Of a stretch of DNA of 64,000 bases, positions 35,288 through 43,333 are shown one piece after another. The notes under the pieces are model-generated. The model saw only the letters and a list, made by a program, of their open reading frames with translations. It did no database searches and was not told where the DNA came from. Numbering within the stretch: position 1 is the stretch's first letter; each line of letters opens with the position of its first letter. The DNA is from Haloglomus halophilum (GTDB lineage Archaea > Halobacteriota > Halobacteria > Halobacteriales > Haloarculaceae): contig NZ_CP101166.1 of assembly GCF_024298885.1 (NCBI RefSeq), forward strand, positions 2,975,149 to 3,039,148, written 5' to 3'. Position numbers and translations under genes: made by a program.

Positions 35288-36364
35288 TCAGTCCTCACCG
35301 TCGGCGCCGACCTCGGCCGGGGTCGTCCCGCCCGGGTCGTCGTGCTCCCCGCCATGGTCCGTCGTCCCGTCATCCTCGCTCGCGGCGGTGCCACGCGGTG
35401 GCTGGTCGGTGTCGGGGCTGGCGCTCGGGGCCGATTCCCGGCCCGCTGACAGTTGCTCGGCCAGTTCCTCCAGCCGGCGTGTCTGCTCCCGGTTGACCGT
35501 GACGATGATGTCCGAGAGGACGCCGAACATGACGAGCTGGACGCCGAGGATGATGCCCGCGGCGGCGACCACCGCGAGTGCCTCGTGGGAGATGTCGTTG
35601 ACGAGGAAGTCGTAGCCGACGTAGGCCGCGACCAACAGCCCCACGAGCCCGCTCACGCTGCCGACGCTCCCGAAGTAGAACAGCGGGTTGTTCGTCTTCG
35701 CCAGTTTGTACAGCGTGAGGAAGATGTTCGCCCCGTCGCGGACGGGGTGGAGGTTCGTCTCCGACTCGTCAGGGCGGGCGCCGTAGGTGATGGGAACGAC
35801 CTCGGTGGCGGTGCCGTGTTTGACGCATTCGACGCTGAGCTCCGTCTCGATGCCGAACCCGTCCGAGCGGAGCGCGTACCGCTCGACGGAGTCTCGGGTG
35901 AAGGCGCGGTAGCCGCTGAGGATGTCCTGCAGGTCGCGGCCGTGGATGGTCGCGAACGCGCGGTTGACGATGCGGTTCCCGGCGCGGTTGAGCCGGGTCA
36001 TCGCCCCCTCCTCCATCTCCGCGAACCGGTCGCCGATGACGTGCTCGGCGCGCCCGTCGAAGATGGGTTCGAGCATCGACTCGGCATCCTCCGGTCGGTA
36101 CGTGCCGTCCGCGTCGGCCATCAGGACGACCGGCTCGTCGATGTGGGTCAGCCCCTCACGGACGGCCTGACCCTTGCCGACCCCGCTCTGCTCGACGACG
36201 CGTGCGCCGTGCTGGCGGGCGACCTCCTGGGTGCCGTCCGTGGAGTGACCATCGATGACGAGGACGTTCTCGAATCCCTCGTCGCGGAACCCGTCGATGA
36301 CGCTCCCGACGGTCTCGGCCTCGTCCAGCGTCGGCAACAGGACACAGACGTCGTCGCGGTCCAT
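35288..36364 (-). CDS. aglJ: AglJ-type dolichyl-phosphate hexosyltransferase
   Basis: A 358-aa family 2 glycosyltransferase. The N-terminus DDVCVLLPTLDEAETVGSVI, VLVIDGHSTDGTQEVARQHG and the metal-binding VVLMADADGTYRP match haloarchaeal AglJ, which loads the first hexose of the S-layer N-glycan on dolichol phosphate. Two transmembrane helices follow (about 230-285: VSGLVGLLVAAYVGYDFLV and VVAAAGIILGVQLVMFGVL), then a cytoplasmic tail of about 70 low-complexity acidic residues. Other agl genes are absent from the window. Confidence 0.87.
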   Translation of the reverse strand: MDRDDVCVLLPTLDEAETVGSVIDGFRDEGFENVLVIDGHSTDGTQEVARQHGARVVEQSGVGKGQAVREGLTHIDEPVVLMADADGTYRPEDAESMLEPIFDGRAEHVIGDRFAEMEEGAMTRLNRAGNRIVNRAFATIHGRDLQDILSGYRAFTRDSVERYALRSDGFGIETELSVECVKHGTATEVVPITYGARPDESETNLHPVRDGANIFLTLYKLAKTNNPLFYFGSVGSVSGLVGLLVAAYVGYDFLVNDISHEALAVVAAAGIILGVQLVMFGVLSDIIVTVNREQTRRLEELAEQLSAGRESAPSASPDTDQPPRGTAASEDDGTTDHGGEHDDPGGTTPAEVGADGED

Positions 36365-36470
36365 TCACCTCCCGGTCGACGGCGCGGCCGCAAAAGCGCT
36401 CCGGCCCGCGCCGAGGCCGTGGCTCGCGGCCACGAGACGGGTGATGGGTGCCGTGGGTGGTGGCCTCCCC

Positions 36471-36572
36471 CTACTCCTCGCGCTGCTCGCTCAGATGCTC
36501 CCAGACCTCCGTGCAACCACACCCATCCTCGACATCGGAGAGATGCTCCTGCTCCGGTTCACTATCGGACAT
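36471..36572 (-). CDS. 33-aa small acidic protein with a CGC motif
   Basis: An ATG at 36572 opens a 33-codon ORF ending TAG at 36471-36473. The product (MSDSEPEQEHLSDVEDGCGC, then TEVWEHLSEQREE) is strongly acidic, has haloarchaeal codon choice and contains CxC. It resembles the very small Cys-containing proteins common in haloarchaea; whether it binds a metal alone is unclear because only two Cys are present. A TrmB-type palindrome lies immediately before the ATG and an AATCTTATG TATA-like string about 35-40 nt upstream. No function can be given. Confidence 0.7.
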   Translation of the reverse strand: MSDSEPEQEHLSDVEDGCGCTEVWEHLSEQREE

Positions 36573-36591
36573 TTACTCGATTGGTGAGTAA
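36573..36591. promoter_or_regulatory. TrmB-type operator palindrome (TACT-N8-GAGTA)
   Basis: TTACTC and GAGTAA form a perfect inverted repeat separated by 7 nt. This contains TACT-N8-GAGTA, the published consensus (TACT-N7/8-GAGTA) for TrmB in Halobacterium salinarum. It lies directly upstream of the 33-aa ORF and 82 nt before a TrmB-family gene, so it could control either or both. Confidence 0.7.
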
Positions 36592-36672
36592 CTCTGCACC
36601 GACATAAGATTTCCCCCGTTTCGTCGCTGATTCACCGGCGCGTTTACGGTCGCCCCGGGTGAGCGTCCCCCT

Positions 36673-37542
36673 ATGCCCGACGGGGACGGCACGGACCTGT
36701 TCGACGCGCTCGACCTGACGGAGTACGAGGAGACCGCGCTCTCGAACCTGCTCCGCCTCGGACGGACGACCGCCCCGAACCTCGCTGAGGCGACGGGCAT
36801 CCCCAAAGCCCGCATCTACGGCGTTCTCGACGCGCTCGCCGACCGGGGCTTCGTGAAGGTGATTCCCGGTCGTCCGAAGGAGTACCAGTCGCGCTCCCCC
36901 GCGGAGATCGTCGACCGGGCGAAGGAGAACCAGCGACAGGCGTACGAGTCCACGGCGACGGAACTGGAGGCCGGCCGGGAGGCGTTCCTCGCGGAGTTCG
37001 GTCCGCAGTTCGATTCCGCCACCGAGGACGTGCGGCCGGCCGAGGAGCTGTTCCACGTCGTCGATGTCGGCGAGCCGAGCGAATCAGAGACGCGCCGGCT
37101 CTACCACGAGGCCGAACGGGAGGTCCGGGTACTCACCAAATCGTGGGAGTACCTCGAGAGCGTCGAGCCGGCACTCCGTGACGCCCTCGACCGTGGTATC
37201 GCGGTCCGGGTGCTGTTCCTCCATCCCGACCGCCTGAGCGACGAGAACCGACGCATCCAGGCGGGTATCGTCGACCGACTACGCGAGGAGTTCCCGGGTG
37301 TCGAGTTCCGATTCGCGGCGGGGGCGCTCCCGTGGCGCGGGACGCTCACCGACCCGCCGGCCGACGCGGGTGACGCGGCCGGGGGCGAGAGTGGCGAGGC
37401 CATCTTCCTCGTCGAGGAGCCGGAGGTACCCAACCACATGCGGCAAGCTGCCATCACCGAGAACGAGTCGTTCGTGGCCGGACTCAAACGGTTCTTCGAC
37501 CTCGTGTGGGAGCACGAATCGGTCGACCGCCGGGACGACTGA
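36673..37542 (+). CDS. TrmB-family transcriptional regulator
   Basis: A 289-aa regulator. The N-terminal winged helix is clear: LTEYEETALSNLLRLGRTTA, PNLAEATGIPKARIYGVLDA and the wing around GFVKVIPGRPKEYQSRS. The C-terminal part (about 150-280) has a phospholipase D-like/effector fold segment VRVLTKSWEYLESVEPALRD. It is shorter than sugar-sensing TrmB (about 350 aa), so it may be a relative with another ligand. TTTACGG 25-30 nt upstream is its TATA-like box. A TrmB-type palindrome lies 82 nt upstream, suggesting autoregulation. Confidence 0.85.
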   Translation: MPDGDGTDLFDALDLTEYEETALSNLLRLGRTTAPNLAEATGIPKARIYGVLDALADRGFVKVIPGRPKEYQSRSPAEIVDRAKENQRQAYESTATELEAGREAFLAEFGPQFDSATEDVRPAEELFHVVDVGEPSESETRRLYHEAEREVRVLTKSWEYLESVEPALRDALDRGIAVRVLFLHPDRLSDENRRIQAGIVDRLREEFPGVEFRFAAGALPWRGTLTDPPADAGDAAGGESGEAIFLVEEPEVPNHMRQAAITENESFVAGLKRFFDLVWEHESVDRRDD

Positions 37543-37607
37543 CCCGCGGGTGCGCCATCGAGCGCCCGAAGGACAGGAGTGAACTACCCGCCTGCCGGAC
37601 CGGGCGT

Positions 37608-38858
37608 ATGACCGACGAGGACACCGACGGCTCGGCGACCCGGCACCGGGAGGGTCCCCTCGAGGGCCTCCGGGTGGTGGACTTCTCCGGGATGGTCGCC
37701 GGCGGCTTCGCGACGATGACGCTCGCCGACTTCGGCGCCGACGTGGTGGCGGTCGAACATCCGCAGGCCGGTGACCCTGTCCGTGACTGGGGCCCGTTCG
37801 ACCCCGAGTCGGGGATGTCGCTGTGGTGGAAGGCACTCGCGCGGGGGAAACGGTCCGTCACCTGCGACCTCTCGACGCCGGAGGGCCACGCGCTCGCGCT
37901 GGACCTCGTCGAGACCGCCGACGTGGTCGTGGAGAACTTCCGCCCCGGGACGATGGAACGGTGGGACCTCTCGTACGACGACCTCCGCGAGGTCAACCCC
38001 GGGGTCGTGATGGTCCGCATCTCGGGGTACGGCCAGACCGGACCACGAGCCGAGCAACCGGGCTTTGGAACCGTCGCGGAGGCGATGTCCGGGTTCGCGC
38101 ACGTCAACGGGTTCCCCGACCGGGAGCCGCTGCTCCCGCCGATTCCGCTGGCCGACATGGCCGCCGGCCACTACGCGGTCCAGGCAGCGATGTTCGCCCT
38201 GTTCGAGCGCGAGGTCGGGCCCGGTGGCGACGGCAGCAGCGAGGGCCAGGTCGTCGATGTCTCCCTGTACGAGTCGCTGTTCCGGATGTTCCCGGGCGAC
38301 GTGGAGGCGTACGACCGGCTGGGGCAGGTTCGCGAGCGTCGTGGGAACCACCACAGCAACGCCGCACCGCGGAACGTCTACGAGGCACAGGACGGTTACG
38401 TTGCGCTGTCGGCCTCGGCTCAGTCCATCTTCGAGAACCTCGCGGAGACGGTCGGCCACCCGGAGCTACTGGACGACGAACGGTTCGCCACGAACGACGC
38501 GCGGGTCGAGCACGCCGACGAGCTGGACGAGTACATCGCCCCCTACATCGCCGAGCGGACCGTCGAGGAGGCCATCGCTGACCTGGGCGCGGGCGACGCG
38601 GTCGTCGCGCCGGTGTACGACGTGAGCGACGTGTTCGAGGACGAGCAGTACGCCGCCCGCGACAACCTCGTCGAGGTGACCGACGAGGACGTCGGGGAGA
38701 TTACGACCCACGGCGTGGTCCCACGGCTGACGCGGACGCCGGGCGCGGTCGAGCACCTCGGGCCGCGACGGGGACAGCACAACGAGGCGGTGTACGGAGC
38801 GGAGCTGGGGCTGGACGGGGAGACACTGGACGACCTCCGGGAGCAGGGGGTCATCTGA
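37608..38858 (+). CDS. CaiB/BaiF-family CoA-transferase
   Basis: A 416-aa class III (formyl-CoA-transferase-like) CoA-transferase. The N-terminus LEGLRVVDFSGMVAGGFATM, the segment ARGKRSVTCDLSTPEGHALA, and the catalytic Asp in PPIPLADMAAGHYAVQAAMF all match the family, which transfers CoA between carboxylic acids through an aspartyl-CoA thioester. A repeat-like intergenic element (38891-39021) follows. The CoA donor and acceptor are unknown. The ATG at 37608 avoids an Arg-rich extension. Confidence 0.92.
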   Translation: MTDEDTDGSATRHREGPLEGLRVVDFSGMVAGGFATMTLADFGADVVAVEHPQAGDPVRDWGPFDPESGMSLWWKALARGKRSVTCDLSTPEGHALALDLVETADVVVENFRPGTMERWDLSYDDLREVNPGVVMVRISGYGQTGPRAEQPGFGTVAEAMSGFAHVNGFPDREPLLPPIPLADMAAGHYAVQAAMFALFEREVGPGGDGSSEGQVVDVSLYESLFRMFPGDVEAYDRLGQVRERRGNHHSNAAPRNVYEAQDGYVALSASAQSIFENLAETVGHPELLDDERFATNDARVEHADELDEYIAPYIAERTVEEAIADLGAGDAVVAPVYDVSDVFEDEQYAARDNLVEVTDEDVGEITTHGVVPRLTRTPGAVEHLGPRRGQHNEAVYGAELGLDGETLDDLREQGVI

Positions 38859-38890
38859 GGGCTCTGTCGAGGTGGACGAGCGCGTACGTT

Positions 38891-39021
38891 AGCGAACAGG
38901 CGACGCGACCGAACTCCGGACCGTGCGTCGCGCTGGTGGAACCGACCGGAGGGTGGCGTTCCCCCCGCTCGGACCGGCGGCCCGAAGATGGCTCGTCAGG
39001 TCACGGGGACGCTGGTCCCGG
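38891..39021. repeat. Dispersed 131-bp intergenic element, copy A
   Basis: By eye this segment aligns over its whole 131-bp length with 49417-49547 at roughly three quarters identity. Both can form a hairpin with CCGAnCGG-type arms (here 38942-38949 and 38965-38972) and a conserved GGCGT-containing loop. It lies between the CoA-transferase and the Nudix gene. Not part of any supported gene. Confidence 0.7.
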
Positions 39022-39036
39022 CCCGGTACTTGAACT

Positions 39037-39606
39037 TCAGTCCCAGCCGTCGCCGAGGAGCCGGCACAGGAGGTCGCGGTCGAGCGTGTTCTCCGGGAGC
39101 TCCTCGACCCACCGGATGGCCTCGATATCCTCGTCCGGGAGCCCCGGGTCGTCGCCGAGTGCTGTCGATTCGGCAGTCGCGCGGTGGATGGCGAATCGGA
39201 ACGACAGCCCATCGTCGCCATGCCGGAGGATGTTCCGAACGATGGCCAGCCGCTCGCCCGGTGTGATGTCGATACCGGTCTCCTCTCTGAGTTCACGCAC
39301 CAGGGCCTCGTCGTGGTCCTCGCCGGCCTCCACCTCGCCGCCTGGGAGGAGCCATCGGCCATCCTCGCGGACGAGCAGTACGCGCCCGTCGGCTTCGACG
39401 AGCGCACCGACGCCCCACTCCAGCCCGTCATCGCCGCGGATGCGCTCGCGGGCCTCGGCGAACTCCTCGGCGTCCAGACGGTGCGCCCGCTCGCGACGGT
39501 ACTCGCCGTCCTTCCGCCAGGTCCGGACCGTCGTCTCCGGGTCCGTGTCGTCGATAACCGGGTCGGTGTCGTCGCCCTCTGCTCCGTCCCGTGTGTCGTC
39601 GCTCAC
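39037..39606 (-). CDS. Nudix hydrolase
   Basis: A 189-aa Nudix protein. The Nudix box (about residues 88-111) starts GGEVEAGEDHDEALV and ends RELREETGI, with all consensus Glu residues. It hydrolyses a nucleoside diphosphate linked to some moiety X. The acidic N-terminal 25 residues look disordered. Its stop is followed by element A; its ATG lies 4 nt after the folD stop, so folD and this gene probably form an operon. Confidence 0.9.
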   Translation of the reverse strand: MSDDTRDGAEGDDTDPVIDDTDPETTVRTWRKDGEYRRERAHRLDAEEFAEARERIRGDDGLEWGVGALVEADGRVLLVREDGRWLLPGGEVEAGEDHDEALVRELREETGIDITPGERLAIVRNILRHGDDGLSFRFAIHRATAESTALGDDPGLPDEDIEAIRWVEELPENTLDRDLLCRLLGDGWD

Positions 39607-39609
39607 GAT

Positions 39610-40503
39610 TCAGGGCAGGTCCACGTCTACGCCCGCCTGCTCGCTCGCGGCCGTCACGGTGTTGTAGAGGAGCATCGCGCGGGTCATCGGCCCGACGCCG
39701 CCGGGGACCGGCGTGATGGCGCCGGCCACGTCCTTCGCGCTCTCGTACTCCACGTCGCCGATGAGCTCGTACCCCTTGTCCGTGTCCGCGTCGACGCGGT
39801 TGATTCCGACGTCGACGACCGTCGCGCCCTCTTTGACCATCGAGCCGTCGATCATCTCGGGAACGCCAGCGGCCGCGACGAGGATATCGGCCTCGCGGGT
39901 GTGTGCCGCCAGGTCCTTCGTCCGGGAGTGGCAGACCGTCGTCGTCGCGTTGCCGAGGGGTTCCTTCTGGATGAACAGGTTCGCCATCGGCTTGCCGACG
40001 ATGTCCGAGCGACCGACCACGACCGCTTCGGCGCCCTCCGTCTCCACGTCGTAGGCTTCGAGGAGCTTCTGGATACCGTGGGGCGTGCAGGGCTTGAACC
40101 GGGCGTTGCCCGCGACCATCCGCCCGACGTTCTCCGGGTGGAAGCCGTCCACGTCCTTCGCAGGGTCGATGGCGCGGAGGACACGACGCTTGTCGACGTG
40201 GTCGGGGACGGGCATCTGCACGAGGATGCCGTTCACCGCGTCGTCGGCGTTGAGGTCCGCGATGGTGTCGAACAGCTCCTCGGCGGGTGCCTCGGGGTCG
40301 ATCTCGACGTGGTGGCTGGTGATGCCCACCTCCTCGCAGTCGCGCTGCTTCATGGAGACGTACGTCTCGCTGGCGGGGTCGTCGCTCATCAGGACCGTCG
40401 CGAGCCCCGGCCGCGCGTCGGCGTCCGCGAGCCGTTCGATGGCGCCCGTGAGCCCGTCCCGGATGTCGGCGGCGACGGCGTTCCCGTCGATGACCTCTGT
40501 CAT
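39610..40503 (-). CDS. folD: Methylenetetrahydrofolate dehydrogenase/cyclohydrolase
   Basis: A 297-aa bifunctional FolD, interconverting methylene- and formyl-tetrahydrofolate. Visible motifs are TYVSMKQRDCEEVGI with the catalytic Lys, NGILVQMPVPDHVDKRRVL, DVDGFHPENVGRM, and the NADP-binding AVVVGRSDIVGKPMANLFIQ. I start at the ATG at 40503 (MTEVIDGNAVAADIRDGL), conventional for the family. It pairs with the downstream Nudix gene. In many haloarchaea folD is next to glyA; here they are 34 kb apart. Confidence 0.95.
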   Translation of the reverse strand: MTEVIDGNAVAADIRDGLTGAIERLADADARPGLATVLMSDDPASETYVSMKQRDCEEVGITSHHVEIDPEAPAEELFDTIADLNADDAVNGILVQMPVPDHVDKRRVLRAIDPAKDVDGFHPENVGRMVAGNARFKPCTPHGIQKLLEAYDVETEGAEAVVVGRSDIVGKPMANLFIQKEPLGNATTTVCHSRTKDLAAHTREADILVAAAGVPEMIDGSMVKEGATVVDVGINRVDADTDKGYELIGDVEYESAKDVAGAITPVPGGVGPMTRAMLLYNTVTAASEQAGVDVDLP

Positions 40504-40570
40504 GTCCCAACCGCGGCGGCGCCCGGTATTCAAAGCCGCGATGCGCGCGGGCGCTGGCGCGACACCCTGC

Positions 40571-41353
40571 TCAGACGAACCGGTTCCCGCGACGGCGGAA
40601 CTCGCGGCGCTCCGCGGGTGTCGGCAATGAACGGTACTCGTACGCCTCGGTCGGGTTCGGTCGCGGGTCGGGCGATTGGCCGGCCCGGAGGTCAGCGAGC
40701 AGGTCGACGACGAGGAAAGCGCCCGTCTCGGCCAGCTTCCGGTTCACGTCGTGCATCGAGTCGTCGGCTGCGATGGGGACCGAGCGCTGTCGGAGGATGG
40801 GTCCCGCGTCCCACGCCTCGGTCATCAGGTGTGCGGTGACACCGGTCTCGTCGTCGCCGTGGTAGAGCGGCCAGAACGCCGTCGCACGGCCGCGGTACTT
40901 CGGCAGGAGCGAGCCGTGGCAGTTCACCGCGAGGTTCGCGGCATCCAGGACCGGCTCCGGGAGCAACTGCCCGGCCACGACCGAGAGCAGCAGGTCGGGG
41001 TCCCGTTCGCGTATCCAGTCCGCGAACGCAGGAGCGCCCGCGTCGGGGACCTGTCGGACCGGGAGGTCGTACGACCGGGCGAGGCGCTCGACGGACCGGT
41101 AGCCGCCTGGGAGCCGTCGCTGGACCGGTCCCGGGAGTGCGCCGGCGAGTCGACCACCGACGAAGCGGCCACCGAGCCGAACCGTGCCCCGAGGCCCCCA
41201 CGCACGGACCTGCTCGCGGAGCTGCTCGACGGCCCCACCCTCGAACGGCACCAGCGCGACGCCCTCGATGGCGTCCGCGTGGGCCTCGAACACCGGCCGG
41301 AGGTACTCGGGGAGGTAGAGCGGCTCCTCGCTGGTCGCCAGGACGACGCGCAC
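40571..41353 (-). CDS. Formyltransferase-family protein (Fmt/PurN-like)
   Basis: A 260-aa folate-dependent formyltransferase-like protein. Recognisable are DWIRERDPDLLLSVVAGQLL and NLAVNCHGSLLPKYRGRATA, with the catalytic Asn-x-His-xSLLPxYRG core, then the family Asp in TEAWDAGPILRQ. Acceptor unknown: it could be methionyl-tRNA, a sugar or a nucleotide sugar. The GTG at 41353 (MRVVLATSEEPLYLPEYLRP) starts the Rossmann fold immediately; a GTG 17 codons upstream is less likely. It lies 67 nt upstream of folD on the same strand. Confidence 0.85.
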   Translation of the reverse strand: MRVVLATSEEPLYLPEYLRPVFEAHADAIEGVALVPFEGGAVEQLREQVRAWGPRGTVRLGGRFVGGRLAGALPGPVQRRLPGGYRSVERLARSYDLPVRQVPDAGAPAFADWIRERDPDLLLSVVAGQLLPEPVLDAANLAVNCHGSLLPKYRGRATAFWPLYHGDDETGVTAHLMTEAWDAGPILRQRSVPIAADDSMHDVNRKLAETGAFLVVDLLADLRAGQSPDPRPNPTEAYEYRSLPTPAERREFRRRGNRFV

Positions 41354-41431
41354 ACACCGTCTCCCGACCTGCCGGGACTTCAGTCCGACGCCCACACAAA
41401 GCACTCATACCGCGCTGTCGCAGGCCCCGAT

Positions 41432-42013
41432 ATGCGACAGCTCCGCATCGCTGCCGCAGTGGTCTCCCTCCTCGGCTTCCACGTGTGGCACGCCCTCCTC
41501 CGAATCGCCCGCCCCGGTACCGGGCCGTCGGGAGCGCCGGTCGCGACCGACGGTGGGCCGGAACCGGCCGTCGTCGAGCACGAGCGCGGCTGGTACGACT
41601 ACCTCCGCGGGTTCCACGCCCACCACGGCGACCCCGAATCGTACGGCGTTCCCGCGGCCCCCGGCGACGGGCCCGAACACGGCGACCTCTGGCACGGCCT
41701 CGACGCGTGGTGGCAGTCGAACTGTCTCCGCGGCTACACCCTCGGCGACGACGTGTACGTCTGCCCCGGGACGCCGCGCGTCGTCCGCGTCCACCAGGCC
41801 GGCCACGCACCGTCGTTCGGAAGCGAGTTCCCAACGCTCGCCGACGACCGGCGCGAGAACGGAGGACTGCCCGACGAGCCCCTCCGGACACTCGACGTGA
41901 TGCTCCCCGGGCGGTTCCCGCACACCTGCTGCCGGCTCCGCGACGAGCGTGGCCTCCGTGAGCGGTACGGCGAGTGGCTCCACGAGGGACGCATCCGTCG
42001 GTTGCCGGGCTGA
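41432..42013 (+). CDS. Hypothetical protein with N-terminal membrane anchor
   Basis: A 193-aa protein whose N-terminus RQLRIAAAVVSLLGFHVWHA looks like a signal or anchor helix. The remaining part is rich in Trp/His/Tyr and contains about four cysteines (CLRGYTLGDDVYVCPG, and FPHTCCRL). These could form disulfides outside the membrane. No family recognised. The gene is divergent from the formyltransferase gene with only 78 nt between starts. Confidence 0.6.
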   Translation: MRQLRIAAAVVSLLGFHVWHALLRIARPGTGPSGAPVATDGGPEPAVVEHERGWYDYLRGFHAHHGDPESYGVPAAPGDGPEHGDLWHGLDAWWQSNCLRGYTLGDDVYVCPGTPRVVRVHQAGHAPSFGSEFPTLADDRRENGGLPDEPLRTLDVMLPGRFPHTCCRLRDERGLRERYGEWLHEGRIRRLPG

Positions 42014-42179
42014 ACGGTCGAGCCAGCGGCCCTCCCGTCCTACGGGCAGTCCTCGTCGGCCAGCGACGCGCGCTCGGCCCGCCCCGGCGAAAAGCTGCCC
42101 CCGTCCGAGCGAGGCGTTCGCACTCCTCGAGCGACCGCGACCCGCAACCGTTTCAAGTGCCCCGCCGAACCGTCGCCCG

Positions 42180-42689
42180 ATGACGGACGGGGACCTCACC
42201 GACGAGGAGCGCGAACGACTGGGCGACGTGGTCGCGCTCCAGCCCACGAAGAACTCGGAGCTCGCTGACCGCTGGGGGCTGGAGGGCGGCAGCGAGGTCC
42301 ACTCCTATCTCGAGAACCATCTGAAGGACTACTACTTCCGGGACGAGAACAGCCTCATCCGGGCCACCGAGGAGGCCGCCGAGATATCGGGTGTCGACCC
42401 CGGTATCAGCGAGAACGATGACGGTAGCCGCGTCGTCCGCGTCCCGGACCTCCAGTACCACGTGCTCCGGGTCCTCGCGGACGAGGACGAGGAGCCACAG
42501 AGCGTCGTAGGCGTCCTGCAGGCCGTGCGCGCCCTCGACGAGGGGCTCGACCCGGACAACGACGGAATCCGGGAGGCGCTCCGCTCGCTCGCCAACAAGG
42601 GCGTCGTCGAGAAGGTCCAGCTCACCGTGCCGACCTACCGACTCGCGATGTCGCGTGACGACCTGCAGGTCGAGCGACTGGACGACTGA
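42180..42689 (+). CDS. DUF5797-like predicted DNA-binding protein
   Basis: A 169-aa acidic protein. A winged-helix-like region is seen at the N-terminus (LQPTKNSELADRWGLEGGSE, then VHSYLENHLKDYYFRDENS) and another at the C-terminus (EALRSLANKGVVEKVQLTVP). This matches my recollection of the haloarchaeal DUF5797 family. TTTCAAG lies about 28 nt before the ATG. A role in transcription is inferred from the helix-turn-helix appearance only. Confidence 0.7.
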   Translation: MTDGDLTDEERERLGDVVALQPTKNSELADRWGLEGGSEVHSYLENHLKDYYFRDENSLIRATEEAAEISGVDPGISENDDGSRVVRVPDLQYHVLRVLADEDEEPQSVVGVLQAVRALDEGLDPDNDGIREALRSLANKGVVEKVQLTVPTYRLAMSRDDLQVERLDD

Positions 42690-42779
42690 CGGCGTTCCGG
42701 GCCGTCACCGTGCCGGCCCGTGTTCCCGGCTGGCGAGAACTAGCCATACACCCACTATCTTCGGTGCCCTCTCTCCGGT

Positions 42780-43214
42780 ATGGGACTCGAATCAGTGATG
42801 ACGACGGATGTCGTGACGGTCGACCTCGACGACACCGTCATTGAGGTCGCCGAGGTGTTCCGCGAGCGTGACGTGGGCAGTGCGGTGGTACTGAACGCCG
42901 ACAGCGAGGTCTGCGGCATCGTCACCGACCGCGACCTCGTGGTGTTCGGCCAGGAGTTCGTCGAGACGCTGGAGCGGACGGTCGTCAACCAGGTACTCTC
43001 GCCCGTCGTGTTCACGGTCTCGCCGGACACGGACACGCACGAACTCGCCCGGATGATGCGCGAGGAAGGGGTCCGACGGGTCCCCGTCGTCGAGGACGGG
43101 GACCTGCGCGGCATCGTGACACTCGACGACCTCGTCGTCGTGCTGGCGGAGGACCTGGAGAACCTCGCGGCCCTCATCAGGTCCGAATCGCCGTCGCGGA
43201 TGGTCGTGGACTGA
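42780..43214 (+). CDS. CBS-domain pair protein
   Basis: A 144-aa protein made of two CBS domains (about 8-60 and 74-128). Characteristic strings are GSAVVLNADSEVCGIVTDRD and GVRRVPVVEDGDLRGIVTLD, the latter ending the second repeat. Such Bateman modules bind adenosyl nucleotides and sense energy status. No partner domain is fused. The gene is followed by a 119-nt convergent gap in which I see no gene. Confidence 0.9.
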   Translation: MGLESVMTTDVVTVDLDDTVIEVAEVFRERDVGSAVVLNADSEVCGIVTDRDLVVFGQEFVETLERTVVNQVLSPVVFTVSPDTDTHELARMMREEGVRRVPVVEDGDLRGIVTLDDLVVVLAEDLENLAALIRSESPSRMVVD

Positions 43215-43333
43215 CGCTGCTCCCCGCCACCGCGGGGACGGTGCCCGTTCGTGGCAACAGGGATATATGGAGTTCAGGACAGATATCTGCCGGATAACTG
43301 GGAAAGTTCTGCGGCTTGCTGTGTATTGTTCTG

